Shown here piece after piece: positions 1 to 6,967 of a stretch of 8,437 nt of DNA. Below the pieces are notes generated by a model. It ran no database searches. It had not been told where the DNA came from and saw only the letters and a list, made by a program, of their open reading frames with translations. The position numbers and the translations under genes were made by a program. The stretch is from JAAYQU01 sp037441445 (lineage in GTDB: Bacteria; Bacteroidota; Bacteroidia; Bacteroidales; Salinivirgaceae): positions 1-8,437 of the forward strand of contig JBBISE010000156.1 in the NCBI GenBank assembly GCA_037441445.1. Reading direction: 5' to 3'. Position 1 is the stretch's first letter; the number at the start of each line of letters is the position of its first letter.

Positions 1-3000
1 CTTTTGAGTCAACCTCCGAGCCAAAAACAGACAATACGAACTGGGTTGAATTTCAAGCCCCGCAAGGCGAGCAGGGGCCACAGGGGGCCCCAGGGCCACA
101 AGGTGAAGCCGGAACACCCGGGGCTCAGGGAGAACCGGGTTTGCCAGGCACAAACGGAATCGATGGACGAACCATACTAAATAGCCCTTCTGACCCCTTG
201 AGTACCGATGGAAATGAGGGTGACTTTTTTATAAACACAACATCAAACACCCTTTTTGGCCCTAAAATAGGTGTAAACTGGGGTTCTGGCATTTCTATGG
301 TTGGCCCACAAGGTGAACAGGGAATACAGGGCATACAAGGCGAGCAAGGTGAACAAGGTTTGCCCGGCGATGATGGCGCTTCCATTGAATGGCTCGGGAC
401 CCATATTGTGGCTCCTGAAAATCCGGAACTGAATCAGGCCTATTACAATTCAACACTAAAAAAATCGTTCGTTTTTGACGGAAGCGTCTGGCAAATAATG
501 GCTCAGGATGGTCTCGACGGTGGAGGAGGCGGAACTATCAGCGGCACGGGAACTGCAGGGAAAATTGCTGTATGGTCGGGCGAATCAACCCTGACAAACC
601 TGGAATCGTTCAATGTTGACCCCAACGTAGCTGTGATCAGTTACCCCACTGCTGGCGACGAAGATCCCATTTTTGAGGTAAAGAATAAATTGGGACAAGT
701 GGTTTTTGGCGTTTATCAATCAGGAGTCCGCATTTATGTTGACACTACCAACACCAAGGCAGAAAAAGGCGGCTTTGCTGTGGGCGGATTGTCAACCGGA
801 AAAGAAGAAGGAAACTTGTTTTTCAGAGTAACTCCCGACAGTGTGCGTGTTTTGTTACGCGAGCCGGTAGGAAAAGCTGAGAAAGGCGGTTTTGCCGTTG
901 GTGGACTTTCCACGGGCAAAGGAACAAAGGATTTGTTCTTTATTAATCCCGACAGCGCAAGGATTTACATTGATACCAACCCCGGTAAGGCAGAGAAAGG
1001 CGGATTTGCAGTAGGAGGGCTTTCAACAGGAAAGTTAATGGGCGAAGAGTATCTGCGCATCACCCGCGACAGTGCACGCATAAACGTTTCCAACGATGGC
1101 AAAGCGGAGAAAGGTGGATTTGCCGTGGGAGGACTTTCAACCGGAAAAGCCGAACCCGAAAGCTTTATGTTCCTGAATCCCGACAACTATTTTATCGGGC
1201 ATAAAACGGGACTAAAAATTACCGATGGTCTCTATAACTCTGTTCTGGGTTATCAGGCTGGCGAACAACTGACTGAAGGTCGGTTTAATTCCATGATGGG
1301 TTACGAGGCTGGAAAAAATATCAACGTAGGTTGGTATAACCTATATTTAGGCTATCAGGCAGGTTATATGACCGATTCCGGAGGCCACAACGTGGGGGCG
1401 GGGGCTTATGCTCTCTACTCGAACCGAAAAGGGTTTGGAAACGTAGCCATTGGTTCCAAAGCCATGGAATTAAACACTGACGGAGCCAACAACACCGCTC
1501 TGGGAAAAGAATCGTTGAATAAAAACACCACCGGAAGCTACAATACAGGAGTTGGTGTCAATACTTTACACGAAAACCAGACAGCATCGTTTAACACCGC
1601 AGTAGGTTCTATGGTTTTGTCCACTAACACCACTGGAAGTTCCAACACAGCCGTAGGTTCCCAGGCCATGACAACCAACGGAACCGGAAACAACAACACC
1701 GCTTTGGGAGCCGATGCACTTTACAGCAACTATATGGGTTCATTCAATACGGCTTTAGGTACTGCAGCATTGTTTAAGAATTTCGACAAAGATTACAACA
1801 CAGCGGTGGGTAGTTCAGCCCTTTACAATAACGAATATGGAGACAAAAATACCGCCGTAGGAAGCGATGCCCTTTATACCAATACATCAGGAACCGACAA
1901 TACCGCCGTTGGCTTTATGACCATGTACACCAACAACGATGGACATGGGAACAGCGCTTACGGTTCGGGAACGTTAAGCAAAAACACCACGGGTGATTAC
2001 AACACTGCAATTGGAGCTTCAGCTCTGTTCGAAAACAAGGGTGGTAATGAAAATACAGCGATTGGAAACAGCGCGTTGTTGTCAAACACATGGGGACACC
2101 GTAATACGGCCATTGGTTTAACCGCATTGAGATCAACAACCGGAGAGGAAAACACCGCTGTGGGACATAGTGCGCTCTATACCACCGATGGTTCTTACAA
2201 TACAGCCATGGGCTATAAAGCCCTCTACGCGAGCACGGGTAGTTCGAACACGGCGGTCGGGGCATACGCAGCCAATGCCACAACCAATGGTTTTAGCATA
2301 ACAGCAATTGGAAACCGAACCTTGAATGCAAACACCGAAGGTTACTCGAACACAGCAGTTGGCGACTATGCCATGAACCAGAATATTTCGGGGAATCAAA
2401 ATACAGCAATGGGGCATCTGTCTTTACTTCAATCTAAATCAAATTCAAACACCGGTGTTGGCTACTACTCCTTATATTTTACCACAACCGGTGAGAAAAA
2501 CACGGCTTTGGGTGCAGAAGCTGGTCCAACCACGGGAACATTATCGAACACGGTGGCAGTTGGTTATGGTGCCGTTCCGCCGGTCAGTAATTCAGTAAAA
2601 TTGGGGGATGACAACATTACAAGTTTGTACTGCATGGGGGCGTATGCTGCTGAAACATCTTCAGCCCCAAATATGTATGTCGATTTTTCCGGAAAAATTA
2701 TGCGAAGTACATTGGAATTGCCCCAAGGTACCGGACAGGCAGGAAAAATTTCCTTTTGGTCTTCGTCGAGCGAATTGACGTCAAACCAATATTTAACGTG
2801 GGATAACGCGAACATGCGCTTAGGAATAGGCACTACAAGCCCAAGCGCTGCGTTAACCGTTATTATACCATCAGTATCAGTTGGAACCTATACAGGTGCC
2901 GGTTGGATACATACCGCAAAAAAGAGTTTAAAAAACAACAGTACCTCAATTGAAAAAGCATTAGATAAATTGCTTAAAATTGATGGACTGTACTACAAAG

Positions 3001-3263
3001 AAACCGATGAAAACAGTTCTCAACGCATTGGAATTGATCCGGAAAAATTACTGGAAATAATCCCGGAAGTTGTTGTAAAAGACAATGAGGGTCAATTAGG
3101 TATCTCCTACGGAGGAATGGTTCCCGTAATTGTTAATGCAATAAAGGAACAGCAACAAATCATTGAGCAACAATCGTCAAAAATCAACCAATTGGAAAAC
3201 GAAAACGAACTGTTGAGGGCCAGACTTGAACAGATAGAAGCCTTGATTAAGAACTTAAAATAA
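1..3263 (+). CDS. Giant collagen-like / beta-roll surface fibre protein with degenerate Peptidase_S74 C-terminus (5' end outside window)
   Basis: The frame is open from base 3 to the TAA at 3261-3263, giving 1086 visible residues, and it enters the window already coding, so the true start and any signal peptide lie upstream. Visible residue n starts at base 3n. Modules in order: Gly-X-Y run (residues 22-55), a linker typical of Bacteroidota collagen-like proteins, a second Gly-X-Y run (101-125), a WLGT...AYYN...DGSVWQ domain (about 128-165), a GTGxAGKI module (181-192), four 38-residue repeats (252-403), 26 NTA[VIL]G-type repeats (411-848), a second GTGxAGKI module (909 on), a Peptidase_S74-like domain (about 965-1050) and a coiled coil (about 1043-1086). 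In known families S74 acts as an intramolecular chaperone that trimerises fibres. I infer a long trimeric extracellular or surface fibre. No T9SS sorting domain is present and no phage structural genes lie nearby, so an adhesin-like cellular protein is more likely than a phage tail fibre. Ligand and anchoring are unknown. Confidence 0.85.
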   Translation, partial: FESTSEPKTDNTNWVEFQAPQGEQGPQGAPGPQGEAGTPGAQGEPGLPGTNGIDGRTILNSPSDPLSTDGNEGDFFINTTSNTLFGPKIGVNWGSGISMVGPQGEQGIQGIQGEQGEQGLPGDDGASIEWLGTHIVAPENPELNQAYYNSTLKKSFVFDGSVWQIMAQDGLDGGGGGTISGTGTAGKIAVWSGESTLTNLESFNVDPNVAVISYPTAGDEDPIFEVKNKLGQVVFGVYQSGVRIYVDTTNTKAEKGGFAVGGLSTGKEEGNLFFRVTPDSVRVLLREPVGKAEKGGFAVGGLSTGKGTKDLFFINPDSARIYIDTNPGKAEKGGFAVGGLSTGKLMGEEYLRITRDSARINVSNDGKAEKGGFAVGGLSTGKAEPESFMFLNPDNYFIGHKTGLKITDGLYNSVLGYQAGEQLTEGRFNSMMGYEAGKNINVGWYNLYLGYQAGYMTDSGGHNVGAGAYALYSNRKGFGNVAIGSKAMELNTDGANNTALGKESLNKNTTGSYNTGVGVNTLHENQTASFNTAVGSMVLSTNTTGSSNTAVGSQAMTTNGTGNNNTALGADALYSNYMGSFNTALGTAALFKNFDKDYNTAVGSSALYNNEYGDKNTAVGSDALYTNTSGTDNTAVGFMTMYTNNDGHGNSAYGSGTLSKNTTGDYNTAIGASALFENKGGNENTAIGNSALLSNTWGHRNTAIGLTALRSTTGEENTAVGHSALYTTDGSYNTAMGYKALYASTGSSNTAVGAYAANATTNGFSITAIGNRTLNANTEGYSNTAVGDYAMNQNISGNQNTAMGHLSLLQSKSNSNTGVGYYSLYFTTTGEKNTALGAEAGPTTGTLSNTVAVGYGAVPPVSNSVKLGDDNITSLYCMGAYAAETSSAPNMYVDFSGKIMRSTLELPQGTGQAGKISFWSSSSELTSNQYLTWDNANMRLGIGTTSPSAALTVIIPSVSVGTYTGAGWIHTAKKSLKNNSTSIEKALDKLLKIDGLYYKETDENSSQRIGIDPEKLLEIIPEVVVKDNEGQLGISYGGMVPVIVNAIKEQQQIIEQQSSKINQLENENELLRARLEQIEALIKNLK
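66..167 (+). repeat. Collagen-like Gly-X-Y run 1 (12 glycines)
   Basis: Glycine occupies every third residue from residue 22 to 55 of the visible frame, rich in GEQ, GPQ and GLP triplets. Such runs form collagen-type triple helices, which fits a trimeric fibre. No upstream limit is imposed by the window, because the residues before it (WVEFQAPQ) already break the pattern. Confidence 0.9.
303..377 (+). repeat. Collagen-like Gly-X-Y run 2 (9 glycines)
   Basis: Glycine recurs every third residue from residue 101 to 125, with GEQ and GIQ triplets dominating. It is separated from run 1 by about 45 residues containing GDFFINTTSNTLFGPK, a linker seen often between collagen-like stretches in Bacteroidota proteins. 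Confidence 0.9.
756..1211 (+). repeat. Four tandem ~38-residue KAEKGGFAVGGLSTGK repeats
   Basis: The 16-residue core KAEKGGFAVGGLSTGK occurs four times, at 756-803, 873-920, 987-1034 and 1101-1148, with spacings of 117, 114 and 114 bases. The cores are followed by variable segments carrying a PDS[AV]R[IV] motif in the first three copies and a diverged form in the fourth. Copies are identical as peptide but not as DNA. Similar GGFAVGG repeats are familiar from Bacteroidota fibre-like proteins; their fold and role are not something I can state. Confidence 0.92.
1233..2546 (+). repeat. 26-unit array of 17-residue NTA[VIL]G beta-roll repeats
   Basis: Residues 411-848 form 26 consecutive units of consensus xNTAxGxxALxxNTTGx. 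Twenty-two units are 17 residues long; four (units 18, 19, 20 and 24) are one residue shorter, which accounts exactly for the 1314-base length. The first four units are degenerate (YNSVLGYQAG, HNVGAGAYAL). The pattern resembles the head repeats of trimeric autotransporter adhesins such as YadA but with a longer period, so a stacked beta-roll or beta-solenoid is inferred. Confidence 0.9.
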
Positions 3264-3276
3264 ACACCTTGGCTTC

Positions 3277-3318
3277 AAAACAAAAGACCGGTTGAAAGTT
3301 CAATCGGTCTTTTGTTTT
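3277..3318. terminator. Bidirectional rho-independent terminator
   Basis: Two 20-base arms (3277-3296 and 3299-3318) are inverted repeats with a single G-T wobble. The stem contains CAAAAGACCG on the left and CGGTCTTTTG on the right, flanked by an A-tract on one side and a T-tract on the other, so it works in both directions. It lies 13 bases after the fibre stop and 34 bases after the minus-strand peptidase stop. Confidence 0.9.
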
Positions 3319-3352
3319 AAAATTTTCATTTACTTTTTTTATTCTCTTCTGC

Positions 3353-5974
3353 CTAATAGACTATCGCTTTCAGTGTTAAGCCGTTCGAAATCCGAATCAG
3401 GTAAATTCCGGACTCTATTGCCATGCAATCAAACTCTACCACAGCCGATCGTACAGAGGCTGAAGCCAGTTTTCGCCCCATAATAGAGTATATTTCAACT
3501 ACTTGTCCAGCATATTCTCCGTGAATGCGCACCGTCAGCTTTCGGCTGTCGGGCTGAAAATAGACGTAAACCAATGGTTGTTCAGCGTTGTCAATACCGT
3601 TTATTTGGTTTATTGCAATTGTAACAACATTTTGAATCTGCCCACTGCCGTAGTCGAGGGTAAAAGTTACGGATTCTTCGCCATGCCAGTCAGAATTGGA
3701 TCCTACAAAGGTCAGTTCCCAATTGTCGTTCGTGATTTCAACATTAGAGTTCCCTTCCCAGTTTAGTGTAAAACCATCAAGGGAAGAGGAAGCGATATAA
3801 TCCGTAAAGTCAACATCCAAGGTTGACCCCTGATCAAATTCGAAACGCTCCGGAAGGTTCATGGTTGGTGTGGTTTGGGCTACCATTTTGTAGAGTTTGA
3901 AATCGTCGAAATAAAAGCCATCGCCGGCAACGCTGCCATCGCTAACAAAACGGAACCGCAGATAAATTGTTTTTCCAACATAATTCTCCAGCGAAACTTC
4001 CTCCTCTACCCAACTGCTTGTGCCGTCATACAAAGGCTGATCGGTATCCTGATATTGATTCCCACGCTTTGTGTATTTCCCGGCCAAGGCAGCCCACTGA
4101 GTGTTGTTTTCAGATACCTGCAGTTGTGCGTAGTCATAACCGGCTTCGATGTCCCACATGGCATTGAACTCAAGAGTGGCATACATAGCGTCAGTTAAAT
4201 CAATAGTCAGACTGTAGGTTACAGTTGTGTTTACGTTGCTATCATAGCTTCCCGAAGGCGAATCGGCAATTGACTTGTCCGGAGAAACATAGTGTGCTGT
4301 TGAAACGTTCCACGATGTGGATGTCCAATTTTCCATGCTCTCGCAGTTGTCGTTTATGGCCATGGAGAATTCACCGTAGAATTTCGTAATCGTGTCGGTT
4401 TTGGTGTATAGTCCATTGTCAATATGAACGACAAATGTCACTACATCGCCCTGAATAACATTATTTTTCATTGAAACAACAATCGATCCCTGCTCTTGAT
4501 CTAACAATCCCATTCCGGTAAACGAAACTGGTGACGAAACAGATAAAATATTGTTGGAAATAGGCTCGACAGAAACGGTAAAGTCAGCACTTTCTACCCT
4601 TCCCAGCGATTTTAGCAGGAACGAAAAATCGAATTCGTTTCCTGTCACAGTCTTCTCCGATAAATCAATTATTTCTGAATAAGGAAGGGCAAAACGCATA
4701 ATATAGAGGTTCATTTCAGTGTGTCCCGAGCAAATTTCCTCAATCTTATTGGCTGCCGGCCAAAACCCATCGTCAGCATTCCCGGCTTCGGGTGTGAACG
4801 CCAGAATCTTGTTTTTGGTGGTTTGTTCGCCGTAAAACCAGTCATCCGCTCCCCCGTTGGCTGTATAGTTGAGTGTTTGGTAGCATGTTCCGTACTGATA
4901 TCCGTTCATGGCGGTCATGCGCTTGGCGTATTCAATAAAAACCGTTGAGTCGGGTGATAAAATATTTTCATATCCAAACGGATAAATTAGTATATCGCCG
5001 TAGGTATGGTTGTTAAGCGCCAGGCTGATTTCATGCGATTCGCAAAATTGTTTTACAATCTGGGTCTCGGGTTCGCTAAACCCACTGGTTCCCCTGTAGG
5101 TCATGGAAGAACCGTTTGGTGAGGAGCCCTGATTGTCGTATCCCCACATGTACCCAAAATTGCGGTTTAGGTCAACCCCAATACTACCATCCCCATTGTC
5201 GCGCTTGTTTTTGCGCCACATTCCACCGCCGTTGGGGTTGGTTGTTTGATTGTAAATATACCCATCGGGGTTAACACACGGAATAAAATATATTTCAAGG
5301 TTATCGACCAATGCTTGAATTTCGGGGTTTGTTTCATAGTTTTCAAGGATATACCACATCTGGAAAAGCATTTGCTGCATTCCGGCCGGCTCGCGGGCAT
5401 GAGTAAGGGCGGTGTAAAGCACTTGTGTTTTTTCCTGGTTTACATCGGGGTTGTTTGATATTCTTACCCAGTAAACCGGGCGGCCTTCAATGGTGGTTGT
5501 ATGGCTTACAGGCGCTTTTACTGAAATCAGGTTGGGGTATAGGGTACGCATTTCGTCAAGTTCGTCTAATAATTCCGCGTAGCTGTGGTATCCCCCAAAA
5601 GTTCCCAACGAAAAATTCTGCGGGGTCACTATCCCGTTATAATCGCGCTTGGCGGCTTTCATTTCCTGATTCAGGGCTTCGATATTAATCCCCTCATTGC
5701 GTTTAACGTAAAATGAGGAAAGGTCGTCAATCAGAATTTCCGACTCGATTCCCGATTGTTGAATTAACCGGACTTCGTCTTCAGAGAACTCGCCAATAAA
5801 GTACTGACCAGCCTTGCGTTCTTTGCTCTCCATGGGAATGCCCAGTTGCATCAAGGTTTTGTACTGCTTAGGGGTTCCGGCAAATACTTTGACTCTCGAG
5901 TATTTTGGTGTCGGGTTCGACATTGCTGGCAACGAAAGTATAGCCAACAGAACAAGGGTAAAAAGTTGCTTCAT
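3353..5974 (-). CDS. Secreted M14-family zinc carboxypeptidase with T9SS type A sorting domain
   Basis: The ATG at 5974 gives 873 residues and puts a clean signal peptide at the N-terminus (MKQLFTLVLLAILSLPAMS, cleavage probable after S19); the ATG at 6007 would add 11 polar residues ahead of it. Then follow a propeptide-like region (25-95), the M14 catalytic domain (about 130-430), a CARDB-like beta domain (431-535), a MAM/jelly-roll-like domain (534-696), an Ig/cadherin-like domain (703-790) and a T9SS type A sorting domain (about 799-873, ending SGIYLIRISNGLTLKAIVY). Catalytic residues are complete by analogy with carboxypeptidase A: zinc ligands H192, E195 and H323, substrate-binding R254, N270 and R271, Y370, and general base E396 in FTPEAG. 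It should cleave C-terminal residues from peptides outside the cell or at its surface. It follows recR by 45 bases with no visible promoter between them, so it may be co-transcribed. Exact specificity cannot be read from sequence. Confidence 0.92.
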   Translation of the reverse strand: MKQLFTLVLLAILSLPAMSNPTPKYSRVKVFAGTPKQYKTLMQLGIPMESKERKAGQYFIGEFSEDEVRLIQQSGIESEILIDDLSSFYVKRNEGINIEALNQEMKAAKRDYNGIVTPQNFSLGTFGGYHSYAELLDELDEMRTLYPNLISVKAPVSHTTTIEGRPVYWVRISNNPDVNQEKTQVLYTALTHAREPAGMQQMLFQMWYILENYETNPEIQALVDNLEIYFIPCVNPDGYIYNQTTNPNGGGMWRKNKRDNGDGSIGVDLNRNFGYMWGYDNQGSSPNGSSMTYRGTSGFSEPETQIVKQFCESHEISLALNNHTYGDILIYPFGYENILSPDSTVFIEYAKRMTAMNGYQYGTCYQTLNYTANGGADDWFYGEQTTKNKILAFTPEAGNADDGFWPAANKIEEICSGHTEMNLYIMRFALPYSEIIDLSEKTVTGNEFDFSFLLKSLGRVESADFTVSVEPISNNILSVSSPVSFTGMGLLDQEQGSIVVSMKNNVIQGDVVTFVVHIDNGLYTKTDTITKFYGEFSMAINDNCESMENWTSTSWNVSTAHYVSPDKSIADSPSGSYDSNVNTTVTYSLTIDLTDAMYATLEFNAMWDIEAGYDYAQLQVSENNTQWAALAGKYTKRGNQYQDTDQPLYDGTSSWVEEEVSLENYVGKTIYLRFRFVSDGSVAGDGFYFDDFKLYKMVAQTTPTMNLPERFEFDQGSTLDVDFTDYIASSSLDGFTLNWEGNSNVEITNDNWELTFVGSNSDWHGEESVTFTLDYGSGQIQNVVTIAINQINGIDNAEQPLVYVYFQPDSRKLTVRIHGEYAGQVVEIYSIMGRKLASASVRSAVVEFDCMAIESGIYLIRISNGLTLKAIVY

Positions 5975-6019
5975 AAAAGTGTTTGTTTGTGGGTTAGAAA
6001 TCAGCATTTTGTTGTTTTA

Positions 6020-6634
6020 TTATCCTTTATATGGAACCCTGTCAGCAATGCTATTGCCCAGGGTTATTTCGTCGGTATATTGCAATTGGTCGCCAAAGGC
6101 AATGCCCCGGGCCAGAGTTGATATTCTTGGGGTTGAATTGCCCAGCATTCGAAAAATATAGTAAGCAGTAGTGTCGCCCTCCATGGTTGTGGGCAGTGCA
6201 AAAATAAGTTCCGAAATTGTCCCATTCTCCACACGCTTTTTCAGCAATTCCATGGTCAAATCGTGCGGGCCAATCCCGTTGACCGGTGAAATTATTCCGC
6301 CAAGTATATGATATACACCCTTGTATCTCAATGTGCTTTCAATGGCCATCATATCGCGGATATCTTCCACAACGCAAACCAGGGAATGATCGCGGTTGGC
6401 ATCGGTGCAGATGCTACATGTATCCGTTTCGGTAATGTTGTGGCACGTTTTACAAAAGCGCACGTTTTCTACCAAATCAACCAGAGAAGTACCCAACCTT
6501 ACGGCTTCTGTTTTGGTCTGTCCCAACAGGTGCAATGCCAGCCTTAGCGCAGTTCGGCTGCCAATTCCGGGCAATTTAGAAAGTTCGTTTACAGCATTCT
6601 CCAATAGTTTCGAGGGCAGCCGGATATCGTTCAT
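6020..6634 (-). CDS. recR: Recombination mediator protein RecR
   Basis: The 204-residue product has the normal RecR length and full domain order: an N-terminal helix-hairpin-helix (LSKLPGIGSRTALRLALHLL, residues 18-37), a four-cysteine zinc finger (C61, C64, C73, C76), a Toprim domain (starting VCVVEDIRDMMAIE, with GGIISPVNGIGP and FALPTTMEGDTTA), and the C-terminal segment ending VPYKG. In the RecFOR pathway RecR joins RecO (and RecF) to load RecA on SSB-coated single-stranded DNA at gaps and stalled forks. A -7 box lies 22 bases upstream of the ATG, giving a short leader. No usual partner gene (dnaX or ybaB) is next to it in this window. Its stop is TAA, and the peptidase gene follows in the same direction. 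Confidence 0.97.
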   Translation of the reverse strand: MNDIRLPSKLLENAVNELSKLPGIGSRTALRLALHLLGQTKTEAVRLGTSLVDLVENVRFCKTCHNITETDTCSICTDANRDHSLVCVVEDIRDMMAIESTLRYKGVYHILGGIISPVNGIGPHDLTMELLKKRVENGTISELIFALPTTMEGDTTAYYIFRMLGNSTPRISTLARGIAFGDQLQYTDEITLGNSIADRVPYKG

Positions 6635-6656
6635 AACACGGGTAAAATTTTAAAAG

Positions 6657-6664
6657 CAAAGATA
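6657..6664 (-). promoter_or_regulatory. Bacteroidota -7 box of recR
   Basis: Read on the minus strand this is TATCTTTG, a perfect match to the Bacteroidota sigma-70 -7 consensus TAnnTTTG. It is placed to give a leader of about 15 bases before the recR ATG. I could not find a convincing -33 TTG element at the usual 19-21 base spacing. Confidence 0.6.
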
Positions 6665-6709
6665 GCAGCAAAAATTGCACCTGTTTAGTGTTTTGAAAAA
6701 ACTTTTTGC

Positions 6710-6846
6710 CAGGGAGATTCTGATTTAGGGCTCAGACTGACGAGTAAGTTCAGCCAGGTAAGCACAAACTTGCCGAAACCGTAGCTGTAAAAGGAGTCAA
6801 ATTCAGGTAATAGAAATAAAAGTGCGTTGAATCTCCTGTTTTTTTT
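6710..6846 (+). ncRNA. Candidate structured RNA closed by a long-range stem and ending in a T-tract
   Basis: CAGGGAGATTC at 6710-6720 pairs with GAATCTCCTG at 6829-6838, giving a 10-bp stem with one bulged G, and the right arm is followed at once by eight T residues (6839-6846), as in an intrinsic terminator. An internal hairpin is visible: GGTAAG (6757-6762) with CTTGCC (6769-6774) around the loop CACAAA, inside a CAGC/GCTG pair (6751-6754 and 6784-6787). I found no good promoter just upstream. It does not show the SRP RNA core or any riboswitch core I know. A small mobile palindromic element is an alternative reading, because the arms also look like terminal inverted repeats. Confidence 0.25.
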
Positions 6847-6865
6847 CTACATTACAATGGTTTAT

Positions 6866-6908
6866 CCTGTACTCCGATGCCGGGGCTGTTCCGGTTTAAC
6901 AGTGCAGG
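6866..6908. repeat. Nested imperfect inverted repeat upstream of the lipoprotein promoter
   Basis: CCTGTACT (6866-6873) pairs with AGTGCAGG (6901-6908) with one G-T wobble, and CCGG (6880-6883) pairs with CCGG (6891-6894) inside it, leaving a symmetric 6/6 internal loop and a 7-base apical loop. It ends 26 bases before the -7 box at 6935, so it could be a regulatory site or a structural RNA element. No T-tract follows it. Confidence 0.3.
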
Positions 6909-6934
6909 AAGATTATCTGGTTTTGTTTTTTGTG

Positions 6935-6942
6935 TATCTTTG
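6935..6942 (+). promoter_or_regulatory. Bacteroidota -7 box of the small lipoprotein gene
   Basis: TATCTTTG matches the TAnnTTTG consensus exactly and lies 25 bases before the ATG at 6968, giving a leader of about 20 bases. A weak -33-like TTA sits 19 bases upstream (6913-6915). This promoter rules out the longer open frame beginning at 6827 as the real gene start. Confidence 0.65.
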
Positions 6943-6967
6943 GGAAACAAACTCAATTACAAAATTT

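Noticed and set aside
141..143. TTG codon as the start of the fibre gene
   Set aside because: The frame is open and already collagen-like from base 3, so 141 lies inside the coding region; the real start is upstream of the window.
1915..2417. Minus-strand open frames within the fibre gene
   Set aside because: They are cysteine-rich shadows created by the repetitive coding sequence on the other strand.
1233..2546. CRISPR-like or satellite DNA from the 51-base periodicity
   Set aside because: The period comes from coding repeats; units differ at the DNA level and no unique spacers alternate with identical repeats.
1..3263. Prophage tail-fibre locus
   Set aside because: S74 and beta-roll repeats occur in phages, but the neighbours are cellular genes and no phage structural, lysis or integrase gene is visible.
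5975..6007. Upstream ATG at 6007 as the peptidase start
   Set aside because: It places 11 polar residues before an otherwise clean signal peptide; the ATG at 5974 is preferred.
6710..6908. SRP RNA, 6S RNA or a c-di-GMP riboswitch
   Set aside because: No GGAA-loop/AGCAG SRP core, no recognisable GEMM core, and no well-paired 6S-like bubble could be traced; identity left open.
6827..6967. Extended N-terminus of the small lipoprotein
   Set aside because: This stretch contains a perfect TATCTTTG promoter box, and the lipoprotein signal starts naturally at 6968.
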